Shown piece by piece: positions 22,566 to 34,361 of a stretch of DNA of 64,000 nt. The notes under the pieces were generated by a model. That model had not been told where the DNA came from. It saw nothing but the letters and a program-made list of their open reading frames with translations, and did no database searches. Each line of letters starts with the position of its first letter. The stretch's first letter is position 1. The position numbers were made by a program, and so were the translations under genes. Source of the stretch: Isoetes taiwanensis (Eukaryota; Streptophyta; Lycopodiopsida; Isoetales; Isoetaceae); NCBI GenBank assembly GCA_021234155.1, contig JAJEKV010000008.1, forward strand, positions 7,158,445 through 7,222,444, read 5' to 3'.

Positions 22566-25118
22566 TTAGTTCAGGTGAGGAAACCGCTGCACGAACTCAT
22601 CCGACTCCCATGTGGCGTTCTCGGGAGTCTGGCCTCGCCACAAGACCAAATGTTCTACAACATCTCTGTTGCGCAGCTGCCGAACTCTTTTATCCAAAAG
22701 ACGTTCTGGCGTTACAGAGGAGTTTAAGACAAGCGGTATACTCTCAGGACTAACCACGTTATCCGTATCTAGTATAGCACGCTTCAGTTGACTTACATGA
22801 AACACAGGATGGATCCCTAAGTCCTGTGGTAAGCTCAACTCATATGCCATTGGACCTATTCTTTTCAGAATTTTAAAGGGTCCGGCATATCGCGGGGTAA
22901 GCTTAGGCACCCGTCCTTTCACTAAAGGTCGTAAAGTATTCACCCTTAGTGACGAAGGATAGACCACTCTCAAAAAGACATAGTCTCCTTCTTTATAGGA
23001 GACATCTCGTCTATGCTTATTAGCAGTAGACTTATATCGATCCTGAGCCCTTTGCAAATTCAGCTTGCATTGACGCAGTATTGCATCCATATCCTGCAGC
23101 ATATTCACAGCTGCTTCCGCTTTGAGATACTTGTGCATCCCAGCATAAGTTCTCGGGTTCCTACCCATCATAGCCACAAAAGGTGTCATCTTGATACCCG
23201 TATGATGACTATTGTTGTAGGCAAATTCCAAGTAGGGCAAATAATCCTCCCACTTAGATTGTTTTTCATGAACAAAACTTCTCAACATATCCTCCAAGAT
23301 CATGTTGATTCTCTCAGTTTGTCCATCGGTCTGCGGATGATTCCCACTACTCATACGCAACCGTACTTTTAACCCCTTCATCAAGTCTCTCCAAAATTGA
23401 CCTGTGAACTTGGTATCCCTATCACTTATAATAGATAGCGGGAAACCAAATGTCGGAAACACGTACTGCATGTAAGCTGCAGCTACGTCGAATCCCGTAG
23501 CATCACCCCTTAGAGGTATAAACTTAACATACTTAGTCAAGCAATCAACCACTACTAAGATCTGGGTGTGCTGCTTAGCAGTCCGGGGTAATGAGACTAT
23601 AAAGTCCATACTCACACATTCCCACCTCTCATTAGGAACTGGAATGGGTTGTAACAGCCCCGGGGTCTTGCCATGGTCAGCTTTCACAGCCTGACACACC
23701 AAACAATGTGAAACCATTTGTTTCACTTGGTCTTGCAAACTCGGCCAATAATATTGCCTTTTAACCAGCTCATAGGTTTTCCATTCACCCCCATGCCCAG
23801 CTTGTGGGGTGTCATGATGCTCACGGATAATTGCTTCTCGCAATTCTTCGTACAAAGGAACATACACTCTTCCCTTATAGAAGTATAACCCTTCTTGCTC
23901 GGTCCACCAATCCCCAGTTTTGGTGACTGCAGGGTCTTGCTGATCCTTTGCATATGCATCCCTAATCCTCTGGAAAAGGTCATTCTCCATGATAGCAAGA
24001 ACATTCACATGCTTAATCCTTGATAAAGCATCAGCTACTGGGTTATTCTTCCCAGGCGTATGCTCAATACTAAAATGAAATTCATGGAGAAAATCAAGCC
24101 ATCTAGCCTGCCTAGAGCTAATCTCAGCTTGACTTTGCAAAAACCTCAAGGGTTTATGATCAGTGTAAACGACAAACTTGCGTGGTTCCTTACTTGTACC
24201 ACTTCTCAAGTAATGCCTCCATATTTTTAGAGCGTGAACTATAGCCAATAATTCTTGCTCATATGTTGCATAATTCCGCTCAGCAGAATTAAGTTTTCGG
24301 CTTTCATAAGCCACTACCCGACCTTGCTGCATTAATACAGCCCCAACTGCTTGACCGCAAGCATCGGTATAAACCTCAAATGATTCATTAAGATCGGGAA
24401 CCTTTAGTATGGGGCTACTAACCAACAACCTTTTGACAAGCTCAAAAGCTTCTTGTTGTGCTTTCTCCCATACATACTCACGATCTTTCTTCAACAGATC
24501 CGTGAGTGGAGCTACTACTTTTGAAAATTTCGGCACAAATTTTCTATAATACGTAGCCAAACCCAGAAAACTTCTCAACTCGGAAACATTTTCAGGTGGT
24601 AGCCAGTCTTGCACTGCTTGCACCTTACTAGGATCCGGCGACACTCCCTCCCCCGAAAGAATGTGTCCAAGGTATGCAACCCTTTGCTTAAGAAAATCAC
24701 ACTTGGATATCTTAGCATAGAGTTTCTGAGTTCGAAGAGTTTGCAATACTTGCTCCAAATGAGCAAAATGCTCTTCTAGTGTTTGTGAATATACAAGTAT
24801 ATCATCAAGAAACACCTCAACAAACTTATCTAAATATTCCGAGAATACTTGATTCATCAACCTCATAAAGGTTAGTGAGGTTTTTGTGAGACCAAACGGC
24901 ATTACTAAGAACTCATAGTGCCCCTGATGAGTTCTAAAGGCCGTCTTAGGTTCATCACCTTCCCGAATCCTAATTTGATGGTATCCACTACGTAAATCAA
25001 TCTTAGTGAACCATTTGGCTCCACCAAGTCGATCTAGAATATCATCTATTCTAGGTAATGGATATCTATCTTTGATAGTTGCCTTGTTAAGGGCACGGTA
25101 GTCTATGCACATTCGCAT
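22566..25118 (-). CDS. chromovirus pol: RT, RNase H, integrase, chromodomain
   Basis: 850 codons without a stop; the true start is lost upstream (shifted frame at 25119-25448). [31 protein letters not shown] and FLDDILVYS, where TKTSLTF replaces the usual TNAPATF. RNase [37 protein letters not shown] and PVADALSR. Integrase: an H-H/C-C finger ([11 protein letters not shown]...CLVCQ), then the Asp, Asp and Glu of [22 protein letters not shown] and DGQTERIN. C-terminus: a chromodomain ([20 protein letters not shown]), which defines a chromovirus and would target insertion to heterochromatin. It is the largest frame in the window and probably still carries most catalytic residues. Confidence 0.9.
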   Translation of the reverse strand: MRMCIDYRALNKATIKDRYPLPRIDDILDRLGGAKWFTKIDLRSGYHQIRIREGDEPKTAFRTHQGHYEFLVMPFGLTKTSLTFMRLMNQVFSEYLDKFVEVFLDDILVYSQTLEEHFAHLEQVLQTLRTQKLYAKISKCDFLKQRVAYLGHILSGEGVSPDPSKVQAVQDWLPPENVSELRSFLGLATYYRKFVPKFSKVVAPLTDLLKKDREYVWEKAQQEAFELVKRLLVSSPILKVPDLNESFEVYTDACGQAVGAVLMQQGRVVAYESRKLNSAERNYATYEQELLAIVHALKIWRHYLRSGTSKEPRKFVVYTDHKPLRFLQSQAEISSRQARWLDFLHEFHFSIEHTPGKNNPVADALSRIKHVNVLAIMENDLFQRIRDAYAKDQQDPAVTKTGDWWTEQEGLYFYKGRVYVPLYEELREAIIREHHDTPQAGHGGEWKTYELVKRQYYWPSLQDQVKQMVSHCLVCQAVKADHGKTPGLLQPIPVPNERWECVSMDFIVSLPRTAKQHTQILVVVDCLTKYVKFIPLRGDATGFDVAAAYMQYVFPTFGFPLSIISDRDTKFTGQFWRDLMKGLKVRLRMSSGNHPQTDGQTERINMILEDMLRSFVHEKQSKWEDYLPYLEFAYNNSHHTGIKMTPFVAMMGRNPRTYAGMHKYLKAEAAVNMLQDMDAILRQCKLNLQRAQDRYKSTANKHRRDVSYKEGDYVFLRVVYPSSLRVNTLRPLVKGRVPKLTPRYAGPFKILKRIGPMAYELSLPQDLGIHPVFHVSQLKRAILDTDNVVSPESIPLVLNSSVTPERLLDKRVRQLRNRDVVEHLVLWRGQTPENATWESDEFVQRFPHLN

Positions 25119-26010
25119 AGTCTCGCCCTTTTCTTAACAAGCAAAAACTGGACTCAAAAAGGCGATTTACTAGGCCTAATAAATCCCATAGCGGCAGTTC
25201 TTTAACTTGATGCTTGACTTCCTCTAACTCTAGAGGACTAAGGCGATATGGAGCACGCACCATTGGCTTAACCCCGGTTCAAGCACAATTTCATGCTCCA
25301 CTCCCCCGAGAAGGTGGTGGCCTTTCGACAACTCTTTCGGGAAGACGTCTTTAAATCTTTCAAAAGATTTTGTAATTCTTGATTTACATCCGAACCTAGT
25401 TCCTTTGTTTACATCCATAGAATTACAAGACTTAACTACAAACATCATCGGGCATGATATACATCAAGAAAAAGCTATCTTTATTAACTTGAAAACATCG
25501 TTTTGCCTCGATGGTGAACAACAATTTTCCGGGCCCTACATAAGGTAAGCCATGGAGAGTAATTGTTTTGTTAGGTGAAATTTTGATCATTACAAGATGG
25601 GATGGCCATAAAATGATTTGTTGAGTTTCTTGTAACCACTTGATTCCTAGAATCACATCATATCGGTTTAGCTCGGCAATATCAAAATCAATGACCATAG
25701 AGGCAAACATCACGAGTCTCCTTATCCACCAACTTCAAGCGAACGCCCAGCTTGTTGATGATGGTGCCGAAGTCCGGGACCCACCAGCGATCTCAATAAC
25801 ATAAGGATGCACCTCGCTTAGGCTCAAGCCCAGCTCCTCTACCACATCTGCAGAAATAAAGTTGTGAGTACTTCCAGAATCAATCAAGACAATCAAGTCC
25901 TTACCATTGATCCTTCCTAACAACCTTATCACATTATCGGCATAAGCTTGTGTAGGACTTACCATATCCTCTTCACGAGCAATCACCGATAATGATTTCA
26001 CCTCTGTCAA
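25119..26010 (-). pseudogene. chromovirus protease and RT N-terminal region, frameshifted
   Basis: Protease: KDLIVLIDSGSTHNFIS carries the catalytic DSGS, a variant of D-T/S-G. Next come FDIAELNRYDVILGIKWLQE in another frame and FKDVFPKELSK...GVEHEIVLEPG in a third, which is the lead into RT. At least three shifts lie between 26010 and 25119, so the polyprotein cannot be made as one chain. Confidence 0.8.
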
Positions 26011-26028
26011 GCCTTGGAGGTATTTTTG

Positions 26029-27227
26029 CTAAAACCTTTTTATCTTTACGTGGCTTTGTGCGGTCTCTAGCATAATGGCCCACAATGCCACAGTTATAAC
26101 ATCCCTTGGATGTTTTAGTTTTAGCACTAGCCTCCTTAGGCTTATCCATCCGCTTTTCCTTAGCCGGATTTTTCTTTTGCTTTTTGGAAGGTGACCCAGT
26201 CTGAGAGGCACCCCCGTTCCTCCTTGCCTTCCATTCAGCAATTCTTTGGGCTTTACGGGATTCCTCCCTACCAACCAGCTTCCTAGCCAGTTCTACTGCA
26301 AGCTCAAAACTTCATGAGGCTTTCGACTTGAAGCATATGCTTTTGAATATTGGCATCCTTTAGCCCATTCACGAAATGATCAACCCTCATTCCGGTTGTC
26401 AATTCTGGCAAACGCGAGAACAACGCTCGTAGTTCTGCCACATAATCTTGCAGAGTCCCGACCGCGCGCGGTTTTTTCAATCGTATCAAGGCATGTCGCC
26501 GGTCATAGTGGGGAGCATACTCTTGCCTGAATAGCTTACAAAATTCAGCCCAAGTGCGTAGCTTTCGTCCATCTTCAGTATGGGTATCCCACCATTCGGC
26601 CGCACGACCCTTAAGCTTCAATGTGGCATACAATAAACGAGCAGGCTCGCTTTTCTTTGTTGCCGCAAAATAAAGCTTCATTTGGTTAAACCAGAGCATG
26701 GCTTGCTCTGGAGTAACATCCTTCCCATAGAAATCTGGCATTTTAACCCGTTCAAGAGACTTGATCTCCTCTTCTGACAATTCTCCCAGAGAATCTTCAG
26801 ATGGGTTATTACCTTCATGATTCTCTATGTTTACTTGAGGGATCTCGGTTGCAACTCCAAGTTGCCTGCTATTAACCCCTCTAACAGCATCATTTCTAGG
26901 TTCCCCGCTTGACCCCAGGCCTACGGCAGCACCTCTTGCTTCCTGCAAGTACTTTTCCATGGTGGACATCAGACGCTGTTCTCGGGCATTTCCCTCGGAA
27001 GCCCAAGTGCTCAACTGCTCTTGAAATTTTCCCAAAATTTCCTTGAGCAGTTTTTGCTCTTTACGAGTTTTCTCAAACTCTTCATTGAGCTGATGGAATC
27101 TCTGTTCCAATGGTTCCTCAGTTGCATTGTTTTGCCCCTGAGAGTTTTCTACGGAAGGGTTTACGTTACCTGGCTGAGGTTCTCCTCCCTGAGGATCATT
27201 CTCCTTGGTAACCCCACATTGGAACTT
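26029..27227 (-). pseudogene. chromovirus gag with zinc knuckle
   Basis: Frame 27281-26304 carries a Glu-rich coiled coil (FHQLNEEFEKTRKEQKLLKE) and the retrotransposon gag domain (KMPDFYGKDVTPEQAMLWF, GRAAEWWDT, AEFCKLFRQEYAP). Its first codons come from the duplicated host segment, not the element. A shift near 26300 leads to the zinc knuckle, read as KGCYNCGIVGHYARDR: C-x2-C-x4-H is present but the fourth ligand is Asp instead of Cys. Confidence 0.8.
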
Positions 27228-27364
27228 ATAGACCTCCACATGGAACTTATATCTGGGAAAGTTGCCAGCTTTGCTTGGCACTTGCCTCCATTCTCAACAG
27301 AGGCACATACCTCATAGTTGCAGCTGTAGTTCTGATGGTGTTTGATTCTCATCTCATTAAAAGC
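27228..27364. repeat. copy of host flank between 5' LTR and gag
   Basis: 137 bp identical to 21412-21548, the host sequence just outside the 3' LTR. It occupies the place of the primer-binding site and leader. The junction at 27228 shows short homology (ATAGACCTCC and GGAACTTATA on both sides). Confidence 0.9.
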
Positions 27365-28340
27365 TGTCACGCAGCAATGCTGCAGCTTCCCAGACAACGG
27401 GGAAAGACCACCGGTCTACCGCCCACTCCACGAACTCCCAGAGTTCCCCACGACCGATGGGATTAATCTCCCAGAGACTAATCAGGAAGCCTAGCTCCCT
27501 CTTGATCCTTTCCTTAAGAATCGAATAATCCTTTGTACAAAAGGATTGACAAATTATCTCCCGGAGATAATTCTTTGGTTGCAGTTATGACCGCTGCGAT
27601 CACTGCTAGTTCTGCAATCCAATACAAGCAATGCCTTTGTATTCCAAATACAAGCAAAGCCCTTGCAATAAGCAAACCGAAATGCTTGCAAGCCACACAA
27701 GCAATAATCAGCAAGAAAAGCTCTTCCGATTCTTCCCACAACCACCCAGTGGTGTAGCAAAGAGCCAGAGCCTCCTCTACTGGGTCGGATTTGGGCTGAA
27801 AGGCTTTGAATCAGCAAAAGGAATTCAGCCTACACAAGAGCAGCAGAGATTTCAAGCTTGGGAAATTCGTGGGTCTATCAAAAGCACCCTTTTTGGCTTT
27901 AAATAGGACCGATTTGGGCTCTAACATGCATGATCTATCAGTTTAGATCATCCCCAGGTGTCAATCATGCCTTGGCATGCAATCCAAGAGAGGAATCCGG
28001 CCTGCTACAGTTCAGCCAGCCTTGTATCAGAAAGCATTCGTAGCTTTCCAAGCTAATTTCCCATTGGTTCCCCCAAACCAATAGTATCGTGCCACGTGGC
28101 TTCCTTTAACATTTATATTAATGTTACAAGGAACCATAGCTAATGTTTTATTGCTAACATTAAATGTTGTGCCCCTAGGGCCAACTTTGCTAACCCCTGA
28201 ACGTCCCCATAGCCCGATTACGAGCTTATGGTCCGCCGCATAGCCACTATGCCCCCGGCATGCTATCGACGGTACCCCCGTGCTCATGGATATCCGTCAG
28301 GAGTCCGTAAAAACGGCCACCCCTGGAAGCACCTGTAACA
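27365..28340 (-). repeat. 5' LTR of chromovirus
   Basis: 976 bp, same termini as the 3' LTR. On the minus strand it starts TGTTACAGGTGC and ends TGCGTGACA. No primer-binding site follows. Confidence 0.93.
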
Positions 28341-29350
28341 AAAGCCTTCTTATAAAGGTCGACCTGTTCATGCTCTATACAACAACATATATTCCTCTCT
28401 CTCAGATTTCGAATGCAGTTGGGTTTCAGGTACTCAAATTGCCTAAGACCAATTTCAATATCTGGATGTTGCTCCTTGAATTCCTTAAAGAATTCAGCCT
28501 GCAAAAGTGAAAATGAAAACATCAATAGGATCATATAAGAATACATCTTGGTCACTTCTGCATGTACATTTTCATTTTCATTTTCATTTATATTTATATT
28601 TATATTTACATTTACATTTACATTTACATTTACATTTACATTTACATTTACATTTACATTTACATTCAGCACAGGCAAAACTACGGTAAAAGTTAGGCCA
28701 ATATAAAAGTTTCTACCTGATAGTTGCATTACATTTAGATGAAATGATATTTTACATTTACATGCGTATAATTTAATCTTTTGTCTAGTAATTACATTAC
28801 ATCCAATAAACTTTACATTTACAAATAGATAATTGAATCTTTTGTCACTTAGAAGTGTCGGTGCGGACTTGCATTACATCCATTATTATACATTTGCATA
28901 TACAAGAGATTCTAATGTAGAATGCGATGTAAAACACATTAATGTACACAATCAGCTGCCAACCTGTTTACATCTTCAGTGAGGGTTTTTTTTTTTGAAA
29001 TACATCTGCATAGCAATGTACAAATAATATGCCGTGAGAAAAGCTAACCAGTCTATAATTAACATAACAAAGTCTACAGGAAAAACATTATCATATCTTA
29101 CTTTACATTTTATTCCAATGCCAGAACAAATACATTTTGAAACCTAGATTACTTAGCATTTTTTAACACAGCTTTAAAAATATTCGAGAAAGCAAACCTG
29201 TGTAATGTCAATGTACTGAACTGGCATGGTCCTCTTCTTCCTTAAATCTCTCATTTTCGGTGAAACCTTTGTGTTATCAAGCCAAAATTGGTGCACAAGT
29301 TCTTTTGTTGATTTACCAATTTTGTTTTTTCTTTTTTGTCTGCCCCTCAG
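28341..29350 (-). pseudogene. transposase-like host gene, 5' part
   Basis: Exon a (about 29350-29198) reads IGKSTKELVHQFWLDNTKVS then PKMRDLRKKRTMPVQ and ends ACACAG|GTTTGC. Exon b (28498-28346) follows TTTTGCAG| and reads AEFFKEFKEQHPDIEIGLRQ, FEYLKP, IRNLRERNICCCIEHEQVDL. Both junctions are phase 0, so a spliced product is in frame until the LTR element interrupts KKAF|NEMR. The intron contains the microsatellite at 28567-28667. The upstream start was not found. See 20788-21548 for the remainder and family assignment. Confidence 0.6.
28567..28667 (+). repeat. compound hexanucleotide microsatellite
   Basis: (TTTTCA)n changes to (TTTATA)n and then to about ten units of (TTTACA). It lies within the presumed intron of the transposase-like gene. 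Confidence 0.95.
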
Positions 29351-29974
29351 TGTTCATATATTAGCTCCAATTGCTGACCAGGATAAATCTTAAGGGTCCT
29401 AAATATTTTCCTATTCAAATTAAGGTTAGCTAAACATATGGAAAATAAAAGTTCATAGATTTTTATTAGGCAAAATTTGATAAAATAAAATCCTTTAGTT
29501 ATCTTCCCACTTGGCTAAAATGTAACTTATCTAATATCAAATTCTTATGTTGGCAAATTTTTCTTGGTTGATGGATAAAATGCAATTATTTTAACCTCAA
29601 ATTCGGAGCACTCATTAACACATGAATGACAATGGATTTAATATGCTTCCATTCCAAAATAATAACAAAAATTCAAAATACAATTCATAAGGAACAAATA
29701 ATACCATTTGAGGGAACACACATATATAAGTTAGGGTCAAATGCATCCAAATGGCTAACTTGGTGCATAGAGCCCTTTAAGGTTAATAATTGCACGAATA
29801 AATCACTATTATTTAGAGCTTAAAACGCTCAATATATAACATTCCTCATAACCTTTAACCTAAGCAACTTACAGATTCAAATTCAATATCCATCAAAGCA
29901 TGATTGATGTAGCTAATGGTGATTCCTAAATTAAAGAGTCCCCTGAATAGATTCAACATGGCTATTTGAAGTGA
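29351..29974. other. no feature seen
   Basis: AT-rich sequence between the transposase-like pseudogene and the second gypsy fragment. Only short frames, no motifs. Confidence 0.5.
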
Positions 29975-32628
29975 TCAGGTGCACCTAATCAGCTTCAAAG
30001 AAGTCAATTTAGCATGCTTATATGATCTGTCGAGAAGAGCTTCTGGAACAATTTCCAATTGCTCATCTGTCATTTCCAGAAGTGTTGGCGTATCAAGAAT
30101 CTCATGAGGATCCAGGGTGTGCTTCTTCAAAAGGCTTACGTGGAAAACTTTATGGACCTTGAGATGAGCAGGCAAATTCAACTTATAAGCTTGAGGACCT
30201 ATTCGTTCAATTATCTCGAAGGGTTCCGCCATTGTGGTGCCAGTTTCTTGCAGTTACTAATCTTGAGCTTAGCCTGCTTAACCTTGATCTTCAATCATAC
30301 GGAATCACCAACTTAAAATTCGCGCGGCGTGCGGTGTTTGTCTGCTATACTCTTTTGTCCACTTCGTACTGCCAATAAATAATCGCAGACTTCTTCTACC
30401 AAGACTTGCATATCCGTGAGCAAGTGCTATGAGACTGCCACCTTGGAAACAGGGTTATGCCACGTGTCTGGATTAAGACATTGGTAGCCATAGGAATAAA
30501 GAAGGGAGACATCTTTGAAGACTCATACTTAGTACTATTATAGGCAAATTCCACTAAATGAATGTAATCTTCCCACTGAGATTGCTTATTCCAGACGTAA
30601 TTACGTAGCATATCCTCAATAATGCGATTGGTACTCTCTGACTGACCATCTGTCTAAGGGTGATACGATGTACTCATGGCGAGCTTGGTTTGTAAAGTGC
30701 TAAAGAAGTCCTTCTAAAAAGCACTAATAAACTTAGGATCACGATCCGAAATAATAGTTCATGGCATCCTATGGAGTCGAAAAATCTCTTTGGAGAATAA
30801 GAGTGCCGTATCCAAAGCAGTGCCGGTGGTGCAGCATGGCAAGAAATGCGCCATTTTAGAAAGCTTGTCGACTACCACCATCAAGGCATCAAATCCTCTA
30901 AGTGTCCGTGGAAGACCCACAATGAAATCCATGGTAATGACTTCCCATTTTGTATTGGGAACGTCTAGAGGTTCATGTTCGCCTGGAGTCTGTAACTGCC
31001 CTGCTTTTGTCTGCTGGCAAAGTTGGCACTGCTTAATGTAATGGGCAATATGCTTCTTCACACCAGGCCATAAATAACTGGATCTTATCTTGAAATACGT
31101 CTTCATGAATCCAGGATAACCAGCTATTGGACTGTTATGTGTGTCATGGAGAATGAGCCTTCTAACTCCTGATGATTTGGGTACACATAATTTATCTCGG
31201 TAATACAAAAGATTACCGTCCTTCTTATAATGCTTGTATGTTTCCCACTCCTTGTCTATCCTAGCCTCCTTAGAAAGACTGCTCCAGACTTCACGAAACT
31301 CGGGATCAGTTAAAGAAATGCTCAATGGTCTCCCCAAACTCACTTGCAAGAGTGAAAATAGCATTACAATGCGTACGTGTTGTCAAAGGGTGCTGAGATA
31401 GGGCATCTGCAACAACATTATGCTTACTGGGTTTATACAGAACCTCAAAGTCATATTCTTCCAAAAATTCTATCCATCTGTGTTGTTGGAGGTTAAGATT
31501 AGTCTGTGTGAAGATGTATTGAAGGCTTTGATGATCCGTATCTAGTTGGAAATGTCATCTAAGAAGATAGTGTCTCCAGATGCGCAAAGCATGCAAGACC
31601 ACAAGCAACTCTTGGTCATGGGTGGGATACCTCTGTTTCGCATCATTCATTTTCTTAGAATCATAGGCAATGACCCATCCTTCTTGCATCAAGACAGCTT
31701 CAATTGCTATCTTACTGGCATCGGTTGCAACCGCCTTGTCCTTGTGAGGATCGGGTAGCGTAAGAACTGGCGCGGTGGTCAAAGCATCCTTTAACTGTTG
31801 AAAGCCTGCTTGAACTTTGTTCTTCCAATGTGTTGCCCAATCCTTGACTTTCTTATGCTTCGTGAGGTCGGTGAGGGGTGCTGCAATATTGATGAAGTAC
31901 TTAACGAGCACTTAACGAACTTATGATAATATCCCGCCAAGCCCAGGAAACTTCTAACTTCAAAAACATTCGTAGGAGCTGGCCAGTCCTTGACTGCCTC
32001 AATCTTAGCTGGACCAGTAGCAATACCATCAATAGAAACAATATGACCCAAATACTCGACCCTGATGGTCGCAAATTCGCATTTGGAGAACTTGGCAAAG
32101 AGTTGATGGCGCCTCAACTTCTGGAGAGCCAGCCGAAGATGGCATTCATGATCCTCCAATGTTTTACTGTAGATAAGAATGTCATCAAAGAAAATAACGA
32201 CAAACTCGTCTAAATAATCTCGAAAGACATCATTCATGAGATGCATGAAGGTTGCTGGGGCATTTGTAAGCCCAAAAAACATAATCGTGAATTCATAATG
32301 CCCATAGCGAGTTCGAAAAGCGGATTTATGAATATCCTTCTCCTTAACTCTTGTCTGATGATATTCAGATCGAAGATCTATCTTAAAGAAATACTTAACC
32401 CCTTGCAGCTGATCCATAAGTTCATCGGCCCGTGGTAATGCATATCGGTTCTTGATAGTATACTTGTTTAACTGACGGTAATCAATACACATGCACAAAC
32501 TACCATCTTTCTTCTTAACAAACAAAATGGGAGCTCCAAAGGGTGAAACACTCGGGCGAATGAATCCTAGCCTTAGAAGTTCCTGCAACTGCTTCTTAAT
32601 CTCTGCAAGGGGCCAATCACTGCAGGTA
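29975..32628 (-). mobile_element. second Ty3/gypsy fragment (RT to post-integrase), truncated
   Basis: RT at 32628-31900: [46 protein letters not shown] and [11 protein letters not shown]; Glu replaces the usual Gly in RSGYH. RNase H at 31911-31555: ATDASKIAIEAVLMQ and YPTHDQELLVVLHAL. Integrase at 31364-30396: CQLCQQTKAGQ, MDFIVGLPRT and a TAG stop (30654-30656) in HP*TDGQ. 3' piece at 30232-29975: IGPQAYKLNLPAHLKVHKVF and LEIVPEALLDRSY, just before the place of a chromodomain. No LTRs were found. It ends abruptly next to the GH3 relic. Closest relative here is the element at 53615-55900. Confidence 0.85.
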
Positions 32629-32693
32629 AAAATAGAATATTTATTTTTGTGACTTAAGAAGAACATAAGGCATGAAGTTCTTATATACCCTTA

Positions 32694-33165
32694 CATGTAG
32701 GAATAACCATTTTAGAAGGAATCAACAAAGTTGTTGGATCTGACAAGATGGTGTACAACAGTAACTCTTCATTTGTGAAGTCGCACAACTTCGCCTATGG
32801 CATTGCGGTAGTGGGGGAGAATCCTTATGCTGAATATGATGGAGATAATACAGTCCTAACACTTTCTAAAGAAAGCATTTAGACCATTGAAAATGTGCGT
32901 GGCTCTCTGAAATGCTTGGTCATACTTATTAGTGGAAGGCCTTTGGTCCTTCAACCACATTTGAATCTGATATATGCCTTTGTTGCTGCTTGGTTGCCTG
33001 GTTCGGAAGGTGAAGGCATTGCAGATGTGATCTTTGGAGATCATGATTTTGTGGGCAGGCTCTCACATACTTGGTTTAAGAGTGTGAACCAGCTGCCTAT
33101 GAATGTAGGAGACTAGAATTATGATCCTTACTTCCCTTCTGGCTTTGGTCTTTCTATGAGACGAT
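32694..33165 (+). pseudogene. glycoside hydrolase family 3 (beta-glucosidase/exo-glucanase type) C-terminal relic
   Basis: Reads VGITILEGINKVVGSDKMVY, then [76 protein letters not shown] and YDPYFPSGFGLS. These are the C-terminal domain landmarks of plant GH3 exo-hydrolases, which trim beta-glucans in the wall. Two in-frame TAG stops (32880-32882 and 33114-33116) and loss of everything upstream make it a pseudogene. TTACATGTAG at 32691-32700 could be an old splice acceptor, so it may be a genomic rather than a processed fragment. Confidence 0.8.
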
Positions 33166-34361
33166 AAGTCAAATTCCTTTATTTGTTCTCTCATCTTGGC
33201 TTGCTTCATTGATAATCTCAATACCATAATTGCTTGTTCCCTTGGGATGCATTGCAGTGTATAAACATTATTTTACTTGGAGGCACATTTCCCTAAGTCA
33301 AATTTTATATACGACCAAAATGTCAACTAGAATGTAAATGTGTTTTGAAGCAAATCCGACCCAATTAAGGTTGTGATTTTACGTTGCTGTTTCGATTTTT
33401 GTGCTTATGATAACTAGAGCTTTTGTACATACTCAAGCTACTCAAGCTCCAATGATGCACAAGAACTCAGGGAGGAACTATCTTCTTTACGACTCTTCTC
33501 CTCCTCCACATCAAAGCTAATTGAGGCTTGTAGAATCAGCCTGCTTTTCTAGGACCAGAATAATGCATATCCTTCAAGATAGAAATTTTTGCTAGATCTG
33601 TTGCTTTTAGATGCGTCAGTCGAATGACCCATATTTCATGGTAAGTTTCTTGCTTGTTAAAACTAGTTAGGTCAAGGAACAGATGCACAAGCAAGAAATT
33701 CTCATCAATAAGCAAGCATTAGTTAACATTTTTATTATTGATGAGAATTTCTTGCTTGTGCATCTGTTCCTTGGGCAACAGTGAATAACTATCGAAAATC
33801 ACGTGTCTATGCTTCAGACTTGAAGCAAGCAAATGAATCCTTCTAATTTTTTTGACATTTTTTATGGTGTTTTAATCCATCATTATCTTCAAATTTCTAT
33901 CTAGGCATAGTTATTCTGCTGAAACTATTGTGCAGCTTATGACGAGTTATTTTGGTTCCAACAAGCCAAGACAATGAATATTATTTCTGTCCAAGAGATT
34001 TTAACTTTTTTCATAATCTAACATGCCACTGTACTCTATGGTAAGAATTGAAATGATAAACAATTGAAGTGTCCAATCAGAGTTTCAGGATCTAGTTTGT
34101 TAACTTTAAAGCCCTTATGTTGATAATTCATATGGTTAGACCTAATTACTTAGGAATTCAATACTAGAAGTAGATATGTTTGTGGTACATTTTAATTAAG
34201 ACAGAAAGACCTTTGGAGATGTTTTTTATGGACTTAAATTTCGGTTAAGTTGTTCATGGACCGGTCCAACAAGCTCATGTATAAGCCATCAAAGGTGAAA
34301 TAAATGTCTACAAAGGCTATTAATAAACTTTATGGTCAACACAATGTCTTGTTGCCGAACT
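33166..34361. other. intergenic, only a hairpin recognised
   Basis: No coding sequence. The only structure is the inverted repeat at 33673-33773. Confidence 0.5.
33673..33773. repeat. perfect 39-bp inverted repeat (hairpin)
   Basis: Arm 33673-33711 starts CAAGGAACAGATGCACAAGC and is exactly complementary to 33735-33773; the loop is 23 nt. A third partial copy of the arm (TTTCTTGCTTGTTAAAAC) lies at about 33648. Perfect pairing over 39 bp means a young foldback: a MITE derivative or a new small-RNA precursor. Confidence 0.9.

Larger units (their letters stand above)
21549..28340 (-). mobile_element. Ty3/gypsy chromovirus, LTR-flanked, TSD AAAGC
   Basis: LTRs at 21549-22524 and 27365-28340 both read TGTCACGC...CTGTAACA on the plus strand and lie in a duplicated AAAGC (21544-21548, 28341-28345). 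Minus-strand order is gag, protease, RT, RNase H, integrase, chromodomain. The polypurine tract is at about 22526-22550 on the minus strand (AGAGGAGGGAGGAA). Gag to RT has several frameshifts, but RT to chromodomain is open for 850 codons, so the insertion is fairly young. The region that should hold the primer-binding site is replaced (see 27228-27364). Confidence 0.93.

Noticed and set aside
28567-28667. Asn-Val/Asn-Ile repeat protein on the minus strand
   Set aside because: It is translation of the TTTACA/TTTATA microsatellite in an intron; the real exon begins after TTTTGCAG at 28498.
33673-33773. Rho-independent-type terminator
   Set aside because: Eukaryotic context and an AT-rich perfect stem of 39 bp without a following T run.
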